Below are positions 1 through 11,465 of a stretch of DNA of 64,000 nucleotides, piece after piece. The stretch comes from Hydrangea macrophylla (taxonomy: Eukaryota; Streptophyta; Magnoliopsida; Cornales; Hydrangeaceae), in the NCBI GenBank assembly GCA_033977485.1, contig CM066984.1, forward strand, positions 46,631,100-46,695,099. Direction: 5' to 3'. Position 1 is the first letter of the stretch; the number at the start of each line of letters is the position of its first letter. Below the pieces are notes generated by a model. The model saw nothing but the letters and a program-made list of their open reading frames with translations, was not told the DNA's origin and searched no databases. A program made the position numbers and the translations under genes.

Positions 1-2
1 TG

Positions 3-776
3 CCCATCGGTGGGTCTGGTGAGGTTCGGGAGAGGCTAAAGTCTGTCCTTATCCTGAGCCAGGTGGAAGCATGCGCCGGGCTATCTCCCCAGGACTTCCA
101 AGGGTGGTTGTATAGCCTTTCCCATCTGGTAAGTGTTCTGTCTCTCTTCAAATATTGGCCTACTCCCTTTTTATTGGCCTAACTAACCTCCATCCTCTCG
201 TCGCAGGTCGGCTGTATGGCCGCGGGGTCCGAGTCACTCCTGTCTTCCTTGGCCGGGAGGATCAGCATCGCTGAAGCTGCCTTCTCGAAGGAGCGGGAGG
301 AATTACAGGTAGCGAAAGCCGCCTTGGCCGTCGAGACGAGCAAGACAAAGTCATTGGCCTTGAGTTTAGGTACGGCTCAAGCGGATCTGGCGGCTGCTTT
401 GGCTGAATTGGAGGTTTCCCGGGCCCTCACTTGGGCAGCTGAAGCCCGGGCGAAGGTGGCGGCCGAGACACCTGCTGCAGGGGCCTTGGAGGGTGCGTTT
501 GATGATGGCTTCTTCCAAGGTTATGACGATCTGAAGCGGTGGGTAGCCCGGGACCACCCCGAATGGGTCCTTTCGGCCTACGAGGGGATTGACTCGGATT
601 ACTGGGATGTCGGTGAAGATCCCATAGCTGGTGAACCTCCTGTGGTTGGTGAAGATCCTGCGGCCATTGCTGAGGCCACTGAACTCGCCCCGGGCGAGGA
701 CTTGGGGGACGAAGCTCTTGCCGTACCAAGGGAGCAGACCGGGGAGACCGAGGACGTGGTCAATGTGGAAGACTGA
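3..776 (+). CDS. TatA antisense gene, 3' end (coiled-coil protein), two exons
   Basis: This coding region runs opposite to TatA pol and lies downstream of it, where Tat elements such as Grande carry antisense ORFs. An open segment at 3-128 (42 codons, 5' end off the window) ends at a GTAAGT donor. The intron is 129-206 with a pyrimidine-rich tract and TCGCAG acceptor. Exon 207-776 (190 codons) is in phase 0 and ends in TGA. The exon-2 product starts with about 75 residues rich in Ala, Glu and Leu (coiled coil), then an acidic tail with DYWDVGEDP and repeated V(G/A)EDP-like segments. No PMD is visible here; it would lie upstream, off the window. The analogous TatC gene also ends in a Gln/Ala-rich helical region. 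Function unknown. Confidence 0.62.
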
Positions 777-1843
777 GTTCCCGGTCCTGCATTGTTTTTC
801 TTTATTTCGTTGCTTATAGTTTTCTTTTTTATTTTGGGGAGGCTACTACAACTGCCCCCCAAGCTTTGTACATTTGCTTCAATTAATGAAAAGGCCCTTG
901 GGGTCAACCTTCCATTAACTTTGTTGTTTGTTTTTTTTTTATACTATGCTTTAATATTTCCTAGTATCCGTACGGTTTTGGCCGACCTAACACCTACCTT
1001 AGCAAATGCCTTAGGACCGTAACCAACAGAACACCTAGTCGGACGGTTCGCTAGTATCCGTATGGTTTTGGCCGACCTAACACCTGCCTTAGCAAATGCT
1101 TTAGGACCGTAACCAACAGAACACCTAGTCGAACGGTGTGATCCCCTGTTTTAGCCTCATCATTCCCCCTATTCCCCTGCCCCCAAGCATTTTGCTAAGG
1201 CAGGAGTATGGGAGTACAGGAGTAAGTGGCCGTAGGAAACCGACCTGGAACATGGGTGGTTGCAGGGGCCTTTGAAGCTTGCCATCGTCGGCCACCTAGG
1301 GGCTTGGCCCCGTCGTCGGCTGGACCTAGGCAAAACTTTAGTTAATTTCCTGTTTTTAGGCCTAGTATCCTTTTGTCCCCGACCTTCTTGCGAAGGCGGG
1401 GGCATGCAGAGGGGCGACCATAGGAAACCGACCTGGAACATGGGTGGTTGCAGGGTCCTTTAGTGACTGGGTTCGGAGCTCGAGGTCTTTTTAATGCCTG
1501 GGTTCGGAGCCCGAGGTTTTTCGCGCCGCGGGGTTAGGCCCGAGGTCTTTTGGTGCCTCGGGGTTAAGCCCGAGGTCTTTTGCGCCGCGAGGTTAGGCCC
1601 GAGGTCTTTGGTGCCTCGGGGTTTGGCCCGAGGTCTTTTGGTGCCTCAGGGTTAAGCTCGAGGTCTTTTAGTGCCTCGGGGTTGGGCCCAAGGTCTTTTG
1701 GTGTATTGCACAATGTTCTGACAGTAGTAAATTTTCGAAGTAGAACCATGTAATTTTATTTAAAAATAATAAACCATATCGATTATTCAATCAGAGCTAT
1801 AAAAATAATTCTGCCTATAACACTAAACTCCTGTGATCCGATG
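777..1843. repeat. TatA noncoding tract with three kinds of internal repeat
   Basis: No gene seen. It lies between the pol stop and the end of the antisense gene. A 90-bp unit starting ctagtatccg occurs twice in tandem (961-1050, 1051-1140). A segment starting taggaaaccgacctggaac occurs at about 1223 and again at about 1421. From about 1480 to 1710 there are roughly eight copies of a 28-30-bp minisatellite with core gcctcggggttaagcccgag. Such arrays between pol and the 3' LTR are common in Tat and Ogre elements. Confidence 0.8.
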
Positions 1844-4800
1844 CTACTGATAGTACTTGCGGAGGTGTTGCACATTCCAAGGATGAGTGAGATCACGCCC
1901 GTGCATACTCTGTAACCAGTAGGTCCCCCGTCGGTTAATTCGAGTTATTTTATACGGGCCTTCCCAGTTTGCCCCCAACTTCCCGTGGCTTAGGATTCGG
2001 GTAGACTGGTTCACAACTTTGAGGACGAGGTCTCCAACTTGAAAGCTGCGGTGCTTCACCTTGCTATTATAATACCGCGAGACCCTTTGCTTGTAAGAGG
2101 CCACCTTGAGATAGGCCTGGTCTCTTTTTTCTTCCACCAGGTCGAGCTCCGTCCTGAGGGCTTCTCCATTGTCTGGGTCATTGAAGGTAGCCACCCGGTA
2201 TGTGGGCAGCCCGAGCTCTGTGGGGACCACTGCCTCAAAACCATAAGTTAAGGAAAATGGGGTTTCGCCTGTAGCCGCTCGGGGTGTAGTACGGTAGGCC
2301 CACAGAAGGGTCGGTAGCTCTTCAGCCCACAGGCCTTTAGCGCCTTCTAGCCTTGTCTTAATCGACTGCAAAATTGTGCGATTGGTTACCTCGGCCTGGC
2401 CATTAGCTTGTGGATGCTCGGGGGAAGAGTAATGATTTTGTATCCTATAGCCCGAGCAGAACTGCCTGAAGATGGGTGTGTCAAATTGCCTTCCATTATC
2501 GCTGATCAGGACTCGCGGGATTTCAAACCGGCTGAGGATATTTCTTTCCACAAAGCTCTCCATTTTCTGCTCGGTTATCGTTGCCAAGGGCTCGGCCTCT
2601 GCCCATTTGGTGAAGTAGTCAACAGCTATCACGGCAAATCTGACTTGCCCTTTCCCTGTCGGTAAGGGACCAACAATGTCGATTCCCCACTGGGCAAATG
2701 GCCAGGGACTGTGGACCGGTGTTTGGAGTTCTCCCGGTTGGTTGATCATGGGAGCATGCCGCTGGCACTTATCACACCTTCGAACATACTCTTGTGAATC
2801 TCGGGTCATGGTTGGCCAATAGTAACCTTGTAACAGGGCCTTTCTGGAAAGCGCCCGACCTTCTATGTGGTTTCCACACACACCTTCATGGATTTCAAAC
2901 AATATTGCTTGCATTTGCGCAGGATGAACGCAACGGAGGTACGGGATAGTGAATCCCCTTTTATAGAGAATACCGTCAAGAAGGTGATATCTTGCTGCCC
3001 GGTACTTGACCCGGCGAGCCTCATCCTTGTCATCTGGTAGCCTTTCTGTCGTTAAGAATGTCACGAGCGAGTCCATCCAACTAGGTCCCAGAGTGACCGG
3101 GTCGACTTCCATGCCCTCTGAGTTGATCACACTCGGCTCGGGTAGGAACTGTATCCTTATCCCGGGAAAGTCTGACTCAGAGGACGAGGCAAGGCGGGCA
3201 AGCCGGTCTGCTCTGGTATTCTCTTCTCTTGGTATCTGGGTGATGGAGAACCCTTGGAGCTTCTTGGAGGCCGCTTGGACAAGGGCCAAGTAGGCTACCA
3301 TATTGTCTTCCCGTGCTTCATATTCCTGATTTACTTGGTTGACCACAAGCTGGGAATCGCTGTAGCCCTGGACCTGCAGCACACTCATTGAGATGGCTAA
3401 CTGCAACCCGACCAAGAGAGCTTCGTACTCGGCCTCGTTGTTGGAAGCGCGAAACCCGAACCTTAGAGCATACTCGAGCTGGATACCGTCCGGGGTAGTC
3501 AAGATAATTCCTGCTCCACTATCTTGCTGATTGGAGGAGCCATCCACGTGTAGTATCCAGGTCGGGATATCAGAGTTTAATCCGGGCTGTAAGGCCGGAG
3601 GCTCGGACTCTTCGACTGGGTCTTCGGGGTATGTAAACTCAACTAGAAAGTCCGCTACAGCTTGGCCCTTGATTGCTGTCCGGGGTCGGTAGATTACTTC
3701 GAACTCTTCCAGTTCCAAAGCCCACTTGACGAGCCTCCCAGATGTATCTGGCCGAGAGAGAATTCTGCGGAGAGGCTAGTCAGTCAGGACTATAATGACA
3801 TGGGCCTAGAAGTATAGGCGGAGCCTTCGGGCTGAGGTGATGAGGGCGAAGGCCAGTTTCTCGATTCGGGAGTATCGGCTTTCCACGCCTTGCAATGCCC
3901 GGCTGGTGTAATACACTGGAAACTTTATCCCGTGCTCTTCCTGAACTAGTGCCGAGCTAACCGCCGACGGTGACACCGCCAGGTACAGGAACAATTCCTC
4001 GCCGGGTGTGGGTGTTGATAGTAGAGGGGGAGAGGCCAGATATTTCTTGAGTTCCTGGAATGCCTCTTCACACTCTTCTGACCATTGAAACGCTTTACGG
4101 AGGATCTTGAAGAATGGCAAGCACCGGTCGGTAGCTCGAGATACGAATCTGTTCAGTGCGGCCACCCGTCCGGCTAAGCTCTGAACTTCCTTCGTTGATT
4201 TAGGTGACCGCATGTTGATGATAGCTCTGATTTTCTCGGGGTTTGCTTCGATTCCCCGTCTGCTGACTAGATGGCCGAGGAACTTCCCGGACGAGACACC
4301 GAAGGTGCATTTGGCCGGGTTCAACCTCATTTTAAACTTTCTCAAGATGCTGAAGGCCCCGGCCAGATTCTCAAGGTGATCGGATTCGTCCCGGCTCTTG
4401 ACCAGGAGATCGTCCACATATACTTCCATGGATTTCCCGATAAGGTCTTTGAACATGAAATTGACCAGGCGCTGATAGGTAGCCCCATCATTCTTGAGGC
4501 CGAACGGCATGACTTTGTAGCAATACGTGCCCTGGTCGGTGATGAACGTTGTCTTCTCTTCATCCCCGGGGTACATTCTGATCTGATTATACCCCGAGTA
4601 AGCGTCCATGAATGACAGGAGTGAGTGGCCTGCCGTTAAGTCAACAAGGAGGTCTATCCTGGGCAACGGATAGCAGTCCTTGGGGCAGGCCTTGTTGAGG
4701 TCGGTGAAGTCCACACACATTCTCCACTTCCCGTTGCTTTTCTTGACCAGAACGACATTGGCTAGCCAGTCAGGATAGTGGACTTCTCGGATGGACTTTG

Positions 4801-4858
4801 CCTTCGTGAGTTTCTCGACTTCTTCCCCGACTGCCTTTTGTCTTTCGGGGGCCATGCC
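1844..4858 (-). pseudogene. TatA pol, 3' part: RT, RNase H, archaeal-type RNase H, integrase
   Basis: The frame enters from the OgreB junction and runs to TAG at 1844-1846. RT covers about 4850-4100, with PFGLKN and a YVDD catalytic box near 4410-4430. RNase H follows (FLYLAVSPSAVS). A second RNase H of archaeal type spans about 3570-3180, with acidic residues in HVDGSSN, NNEAEYEAL, YSDSQLV and NTRADRLA. Integrase has an HHCC zinc finger (about 2890-2760), DDE residues in GIDIVGPL, SDNGRQFD and NGQAEVTNR, and a C-terminal module ending KYYQ. Two in-frame TAG codons (3806-3808 and 3776-3778) sit between the RNase H domains; relatives have Gln there (YFQAH, TDQPL). No frameshift. Not translatable without readthrough. 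Confidence 0.9.
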
Positions 4859-5490
4859 TGTAGACACCCCAATTTTGACCAAACGTCAAATCTAGGGATT
4901 GGTTACCTCTCAAAAGACCGATGATGACAATGGCCGGTTACATTCGAAGATTTTCCAGGAAATTCAAAATCTTCAATTGATTCTTCAAAGACAAATTTCA
5001 AAATTAAAAACAGAAAATATAAAAAGGAGAAAGAGGAGAGAGAGTTCGGGTATTCGGGAGAAACCCGAACAATGAAGAACGTGTGAGAAACCCAGTCTGG
5101 GAACCAGTTTTTAAGAGGATAAAATAAAAAAATCTTGGAAAAGAAGAAAATACAAAAAGAGAGTAGTATATTTAGATATATACCATGCACATGGTTGATA
5201 CCATGCACATGGGGGATCTTAATGCAAATATATATATACATGGAATAAAAAAATTTTGGTTTACACCAACATATCTTTTGAAAATTATAAGTAGGGCAAA
5301 ATTCAGTTAGCCCCGGCACCCGGAAAACCCGGCGGGCATTCAGAGAGTGCCGCCCGGCACTCAGCGAGTGCCGCCGGATGCCGTCGTTTGCCGCTGGCTG
5401 TAACAGACTGCTTTTCTCACATGTTCTAGAAGAAATCTTTGCACATGGGTCTCCACCCCGAATTTACCCATTTATCCTTGAATTAATGGT

Positions 5491-5500
5491 CTATATAAAC
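5491..5500 (+). promoter_or_regulatory. TATA box of OgreB 5' LTR
   Basis: ctatataaac, 633 bp into the LTR, in an otherwise AT-balanced region; the identical box in the 3' LTR is at about 16370. It is the only strong TATA motif in the LTR that is followed by a purine/pyrimidine-mixed leader. The start site is inferred, not seen. Confidence 0.6.
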
Positions 5501-6089
5501 AAACTTTCATATTCATTTTTGGATATACTTGGATACTTGAATACTTGAATCAACACACACACATATACTTGAAATTAGAGAGAAATACAAGAATCATATA
5601 GAGAGAATTGAGAAGAAAAGAGAAGTTTTCTTGAAGAACTTGAAGAATTTTAAGAAGAACTTGAAGATCTTGGAAGAGCTTTACAAAGAAGTTGAAGAAT
5701 TCCTTGAGGTTTTAGAGTTAACCTCTCAATCACTTGATAGAATTAGGCCATTCAATCACAAGTTCATAGTTCTAGGAACTTTACACATTTTCAAAACCTC
5801 TCTTCTTACCTCATTTCATCACACACCACTTAGAACTTGTGATTGAATCTCATAATATTTCATTGATTTGGATCTAATTGATGCCTTGGGTTTAAAATAA
5901 ATTCAATTTTGAAGAGTTTGTGTTCTTAGTTTCTCTAAACAAACTTTGATTTCTTATTTCTACCATTTCTTGTAAGGCTCATGAGATTTTACATATCCTA
6001 GTGAGCCTCTTTGAGTTTTGATTCCTTAGTTTCCTATGATCTTATGATCCATATGGAGATTAAAATGAAATCATAGTCATAATCTACAC

Positions 6090-6560
6090 ATAATTGTTGA
6101 GATTCAAGTCTTAATCCATGACTTGAACCTCTTCATTAAGAAATCTTATGGAATCCTTACTATATTCCAATGAGGTTTTAGTAGATTTTTTAACTTCATT
6201 TAGTCTCCAATGACCATCAAATGGTAGGAGAAAATGTGTTAGTTCAAGTCTACTCCCATGGCTTAGACTAATCTTTCCCTTAGGTTTTGAGAAGTCTTTC
6301 ATACTTCATCTAAAACCTACCTATGAGCATGTATGTTTCTAACTCCAATGACCATCAAATGGTAGGAGTGATAAGTTGAATTCAAACTTGGGTCCATAGG
6401 TTTGAGTTCTTTATTTGAGGATTTTGTGAAGTTCATTTCAATACTTCATCAAGATCCATAAGTGCAATATGCCTCATAGTCTTCAATGACCATCAAATGG
6501 TAGAAGAAGTAGTTTGGTTTGAGCCCCAACTTCATGTTCTAATAGTTGAGGCCAATCAAT
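6090..6560. repeat. 138-bp diverged tandem repeat with conserved accatcaaatggt palindrome (R/U5 of OgreB LTR)
   Basis: The inverted repeat accat-caa-atggt occurs at 6213-6225, 6351-6363 and 6489-6501, exactly 138 bp apart. The sequence between copies is only loosely similar (shared blocks such as ttcaa..cttgg..ccat..gtttgag and acttcatc), so the palindrome is the best-kept part. The 3' LTR copy shows it at 17092, 17230 and 17368, with the same period. Confidence 0.75.
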
Positions 6561-8088
6561 AAACTTGAACTAGCAAAATGAAACAGTGGATTCATAAACT
6601 GTTTTTGATCAAGGATTTTTAGTTTGAAATCCGACCGTTGGAATCGAATGAAACCAACGGGAAAATGTTCATAACTCATTGTTTTACCATTGTGATTTTT
6701 GTTTTAGCAAGATCTTGTGATTAGAAGGGTTTGATCATGGTTTTTGTGAGCTAATTACAATCTGTCCAGAGTTCTAGAATACTTTCAGAATAATAAGTCT
6801 GTTTTGAAATTAATAAATCAGAACCCTAATAAAGTTTTCGGGATCTCAAATAATTTTTTATAAGTACCTTAATGTGTTAGGAAGGTACCCTAAAAAGATC
6901 TAAGTGTTTCTCATTTTTTTACTATTTTTAGAAAATCATACAAGATCTCTGGACAGAGAGTTGCAGAATCCTGAGTGAGGTCTAGTATTTTCAGTATTCC
7001 CGGAGATCTAACCGTTGAAACCTCGATTTTCTTTTTGGGTTAGAAACTAGACTCACAGAGGCATAATATATCCAAAAATCAGTAAGATCCAACCGTTGAA
7101 AGTATTTTATTTCCATTTTTGAACGTCGGGTCTGCTCTCTGTAAATCACAAAAAACTGCTACTGTTTTTGTCTAATCTTATTTATTTCAACTCAAATGGT
7201 CTCTTAATGTCTTGGGACTCAAACCATGTTTTGAATAATGATAATTTAGATTAAACCCAGAGGCTTAGGGATCCAAATTAGTGATAAAATTCATGTCTCA
7301 TCCTTGTTCATAATCATTCATTCATTCATGTACATTGATGCTTATAGTTAGAACTAGTTCTTGGATGAAGTTGGACTTGGTTGAATTTAATTGAACATGA
7401 CCTATGATTAATTCCCTTTTGATATTATATCTTGTCTAAGGCATGTGTACTAACCTTTGTTTTGTAGCGCTTTGAGGTACAATTTCTCAACCCTTCTCTA
7501 GTTTAATCTATTTTATTGATTTTAATTGATTTTTTCGACCCCATGTGCAACACCTTAGCTTAGGTTTTGCCTTATGTGTATAGATGTGTTAGAGACCTTT
7601 CTTAGGTTTATTTTTGCATGTATGCATTGCACGTTTAATATTCGCGGCCGGATCCCGGGTATGTTTTCTAGTTCTCTATTGCATATCATGTCGCTTGCTA
7701 CTTGACTTATATGGCTTATGAATGATATTTTGTCATTAGCAATTTTACACCATTTCCAACATGCTTGTGTGATGTATATGTATATATGTATTAATTGAGG
7801 GCATGCTTAGATTAATAATTTGATTAAAAAGGATGTTGAGTAGAGGCCTATTGTGAGATAGGATGAAAGGGGGTGTTTTAGTCCGCCGGGCTCCTTCCCC
7901 TTTCATTCCATAATCCCCGGACCCAGTTTATCTTTGGTTTCGCAAAAGATCAGTTTGCTTTAAAATGGTTTCTTAATTTTCCTTTTAAAAATTAAGTGGC
8001 GACTCTTTGAATTTGAAAAAAATGTTTTAGAAATTGATTTTGAAAAACTGTGGGTAAAAGAAAGAAAAACCCTGCGGTATCCACAATC

Positions 8089-8138
8089 TGGCGACTCTGC
8101 TGGGGATCGAACCCAGAATCTCTGGTTTCGCAGACCAG
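8089..8138 (+). other. OgreB primer-binding site extended into a tRNA-Arg 3' half
   Basis: The 18-nt PBS tggcgactctgctgggga (8089-8106) begins 3 nt after the LTR. The next 32 nt continue the complement of a tRNA. The T arm (ctggg / gatcgaa / cccag, 8100-8116) and anticodon arm (ctggt / ttcgcag / accag, 8122-8138) are both perfect 5-bp stems with 7-nt loops, joined by a 5-nt variable region. Read on the minus strand, this is positions 27-76 of a tRNA, including CCA. From memory it matches plant tRNA-Arg(ACG) except at anticodon-loop positions 34 and 37. It is not a tRNA gene, because the 5' half is absent. Confidence 0.85.
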
Positions 8139-9287
8139 AATTTCTGATTTTGGGTTCACTCGAGGATTAGACTTGAAAGCATCTTTTTAATCGAGTTAAT
8201 TAATTTTTGTATGCCTGTTGCATTGCACTTGCATGTCTCGCCAGTCGATTGCACGGAACTATGACCTTGGAGGCTCGGGGCAACCCGGTCGGTCAAGCCA
8301 TCATGGGGCCGTGTGATCACCCTTGATCTCGTACCATGTTTTGGTATATGAAGCATCCTATCGGGTGTGTGTCAAGGGTCCCTTATTTGACCAAAACCCG
8401 GCCTTTGCATAGTAGTTTCCATAGAACCTTTCAAAATTAGGAATTCAATTCTTGATTAAGGTTATGTGCTAGGGAGATTTGTATGCCCGGAAGGGATTAC
8501 TTGAGATGATGACGATACTTGCTTGATAAAAGATGTGTAACCCTTTAATCACCTTTTAGCAATTCCTTCTCATGTCCCACGACATTTGGGAACATGCCAA
8601 ATCTTGATTATAAGATTACACCTCTTGTATCATGTTTAGCTAAGCATCATTGACCTTGTATGCATCCGAATTCATGAAAAGTGCGATGATTATCTAATCG
8701 TGTGATACTCCTACCCAAGAATCCAAAGTTCATTGTTTATGAAAATTTTTGAATCCAAAAAGACATGTTTTGAAAAATCACCCTCTCAAAGAAAAAAGAT
8801 CCAAGGTTCATTTTCTTTAAATCAAATAAAACCCAATCATCTCTTATTAAGAAAAAACTTTCATGTCCCCACTTTCAAAGAGGAAATCCAAAAAAATCTT
8901 GGGAATCGTTTTGATAAATGCTTTTCAAATGAATTTCAAAGCAAAGTTTCAAACCAACAAATTGGTTAAAGAATGTTTTACATCCCTCTTTTCAAGAAAC
9001 TCTCAAGAAAGCTTTCACATAAGAAATACTTTCCAAATAAATTTCAAAGTTTTAATACTTAAAAGGGGTAATGAGGATCACAATGAAAGGAGAAATCAGC
9101 GCACTTGACATGGATGAGGATTTTATGTGCTTATATGCTTATATGTTAGAAATAGGATTTTCTTTTCTATTAGCATATAGAATAGGCACACACACACACA
9201 TGCATCACATCTGTGTGACATATGAGCCATTCATAAAGATTTTTTTTACCAAGCTTTTTTTTAAAAAAAAATAAAGTTGTTTGAAAA
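8139..9287 (+). other. OgreB leader between PBS and gag
   Basis: About 1.15 kb with no supported gene. Moderately AT-rich, with a (ca)n tract at about 9188-9201. Short overlapping ORFs at 8733-9274 have low-complexity Lys/Phe/Asn content and no recognisable domain. Long leaders are usual in Ogre-type elements and may carry dimerisation or packaging signals, but none is identified here. Confidence 0.6.
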
Positions 9288-11465
9288 TTGATTAAAAAAA
9301 TAAAAATGGTTGTAGGCAAGATAGCATTGAACGCCAGGACAGTTTGGGTCAGGGATTCGAGTGCAAGGTTAGTCCGAAGAGAGCCAGAGACAGAAGGAAA
9401 AATGGACCAGGATCAGCATGCTGCAGAGATAGCACAATTGAAAGAGAGAATGGACCAAATGATGACCATGTTGGAAACACTGACCCGCCAAAGGACAGTA
9501 AATGATCCACCGATAGCTGACCCGCCTCCGCTTCAGGAAGATGAATGGTTTGAGGATCCAGAACCACCTAGAGCTGATGTACCCAGGGCAGAGAGAGAGA
9601 AAATTGAGAAAGCTAAGAAAGAGTGTATCGAGATGAAGGAGAAGGTGGAAAAGCTGGAGAAAGTTGTTCGCAAGTCCAATGGAGTTGATAGCTACCTGCT
9701 AGAGCTAGAGGGTTTGTTTGATGGAGCTCAAGAGAAACTGCCAGTTGGTTTCAAAATGCCAGAGATAGATAAGTTTGATGGTTCCGGTAACCCTAGAAAT
9801 CACGTGAGGATGTGCATCGGGGCTTTCCAGCCAAGTGGTCTAAATCCTGCCATGATGGCCATGCTGTTTCAACAAACTTTAACTGGGGCAGCTTTATCTT
9901 GGTATTTCACATTAGAGCCAAGCAAGAGTCACATATGGGAGGAAGTGGTGAAGGCCTTTGTCACCCAGTATGAGTACAATCAAGAGCTTGATGTAACTGT
10001 GAGAGATCTAGAGACGACTACGCAAGAGAATAGAGAGTCATTTGCTGAATTCTTGACGCGATGGAGGGGGAAGGCTGCAAAAATGACCCAACGGCCATCA
10101 AAGAAGGAACAGATCCGGATTGTAATCAAAAACCTCCAGAGCATCTATCAGGAAAAACTCATGTACCAGTGCATTCATACCTTTGCAGAATTATTTGAAA
10201 TTGGAACCAGGATCGAGGACGCAATCAAGGATGGAAGGATTAAGAGGGAGGAACCTCAGGGGAATCGCTCTAGAAGACCATTCTATGGGGGGAATGCTGG
10301 AAATCAGGTAGCAACTGATGTTAATGTTCTAAGCCAGCCAGAAGAAGGGCAGAATTTTGCGAGAAAAGGGGGTGCGTCGAGACCAAAGTTGGAAGGGCAG
10401 CTTCGTCGCTTCACGGATTTAGGGGTTTCTCTAACTACCATTCTCAAACGATTAAAGGAAAAAGGATATCTCAAGCCTCTAGATCCAAAACCAATGCATG
10501 ATCCACTTCCGTCGGGTTTCAATACAAGCCTTTATTGTGAGTTTCACCAAGCTCATGGCCATACGACTGACCGATGTATGAGGTTAAGGCATGAAGTACA
10601 AGATTTGATTGATAATAAGACCATTTCCGCTCCGCCTACCAATCGGCCGCATGTGACCCGAAACCCGCTCCCCAATCATCATGCTGTACCACCACCACGA
10701 AACATCAATCTCTTAGATGTTGGGGAGGAAGTCTTCGATCCGTCTGTATTAATTATACCAGTAGGACAGGCTACCAAAGCTTATGAATTCCCAAAAGATC
10801 AGAGGATATGCCTTATAGTAGTAGAGGATGAGGATTGGCTGATAGGAGGAGAAGAAGAACAAGCATTTGAGGAAGATATGGACAATGAAATCATCCAAAT
10901 CAATTGGTGGGATCCAAACAATCCTACTGATAACTCCGTCTGGGAGGAGGAGGTGTACAACGACATGGAAGGTCTGTGGTCTGAAGGAGAAGAAGAGGTA
11001 AATGCTGAGGAAGTGGTCAATCATGCTGAAGAAAACGGTTCGGAAAAAGGGAAAGGGAAGGATCTTGAAGAAGGAAGGCAGGTGTTGCATGCACATTCCA
11101 TCAAGGAAGGAGGAGATTTCCCCTACTGCGGCTTTCCGGAGCCATGGGTGAACTGCGAAGATAAATACTTGGAGCAAGGGTTTGAGATCTCTTTCTATGA
11201 AGATCCGTACCTACAAGCGCCCATAGAACCCATGTCTGTCCAAGATTGGATTCGTGCACTGGATGGCCTGGCCATGAGGAATCTCTTTCATGAAGAAGGC
11301 AGTAAGACCGAGGAGAGCGGTCCAAAGAAGATCATGGAAATGAAGATTGGGAAAGAACAGATGGGAGAAGTGTTGGAGGAAGAGATCAAGGAAAATAAGG
11401 GAAAGGAAGAAAAGTCAGGAAAAGAAGAAGAAACGGAATCAGGGAATTTGCCAAGAGGTCCTTGA
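9288..11465 (+). CDS. OgreB Gag protein, intact
   Basis: The structural capsid/nucleocapsid polyprotein of the element, expected to form cytoplasmic particles around element RNA. The frame is open for 725 codons; the better start is probably ATG 9402, just before the coiled-coil segment AEIAQLKERMDQMM, because upstream residues look like leader. In order: N-terminal coiled coil (about 9420-9700), the retrotransposon Gag core beginning FDGSGNPRNHV (about 9770-10230), a linker with GVSLTTILKRLKEKGYL, and a zinc-knuckle-like CEFHQAHGHTTDRC motif (about 10540-10580) in the C-H-H-C form seen in Tat Gags. Then comes a long acidic Glu-rich tail from about 10700 to the stop. No protease follows. It is the only protein this element can make. 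Confidence 0.9.
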   Translation: MIKKIKMVVGKIALNARTVWVRDSSARLVRREPETEGKMDQDQHAAEIAQLKERMDQMMTMLETLTRQRTVNDPPIADPPPLQEDEWFEDPEPPRADVPRAEREKIEKAKKECIEMKEKVEKLEKVVRKSNGVDSYLLELEGLFDGAQEKLPVGFKMPEIDKFDGSGNPRNHVRMCIGAFQPSGLNPAMMAMLFQQTLTGAALSWYFTLEPSKSHIWEEVVKAFVTQYEYNQELDVTVRDLETTTQENRESFAEFLTRWRGKAAKMTQRPSKKEQIRIVIKNLQSIYQEKLMYQCIHTFAELFEIGTRIEDAIKDGRIKREEPQGNRSRRPFYGGNAGNQVATDVNVLSQPEEGQNFARKGGASRPKLEGQLRRFTDLGVSLTTILKRLKEKGYLKPLDPKPMHDPLPSGFNTSLYCEFHQAHGHTTDRCMRLRHEVQDLIDNKTISAPPTNRPHVTRNPLPNHHAVPPPRNINLLDVGEEVFDPSVLIIPVGQATKAYEFPKDQRICLIVVEDEDWLIGGEEEQAFEEDMDNEIIQINWWDPNNPTDNSVWEEEVYNDMEGLWSEGEEEVNAEEVVNHAEENGSEKGKGKDLEEGRQVLHAHSIKEGGDFPYCGFPEPWVNCEDKYLEQGFEISFYEDPYLQAPIEPMSVQDWIRALDGLAMRNLFHEEGSKTEESGPKKIMEMKIGKEQMGEVLEEEIKENKGKEEKSGKEEETESGNLPRGP

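Larger units (their letters stand above)
4859..8085 (+). repeat. OgreB 5' LTR (3227 bp)
   Basis: It starts tgtagacacc (TG) and ends ccaca (CA), immediately before the PBS. A TATA box (ctatataaac, 5491-5500) puts the probable transcription start near 5525. Upstream lies a GC-rich hairpin minisatellite with core ggcactcagcgagtgcc (about 5325-5395). Downstream is a diverged 138-bp tandem array. Short ORFs inside it, on either strand, are repeated identically in the 3' LTR and look incidental. Confidence 0.95.

Noticed and set aside
4903..5319. Phe/Tyr-rich ORF in the OgreB 5' LTR (also 15738-16136)
   Set aside because: Antisense LTR ORF upstream of the TATA box, low complexity, no domain; identical in both LTRs simply because the LTRs are.
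8089..8138. Possible tRNA gene at the OgreB PBS
   Set aside because: Only the 3' half of a tRNA is present, in antisense next to an LTR; no D arm or 5' acceptor strand.
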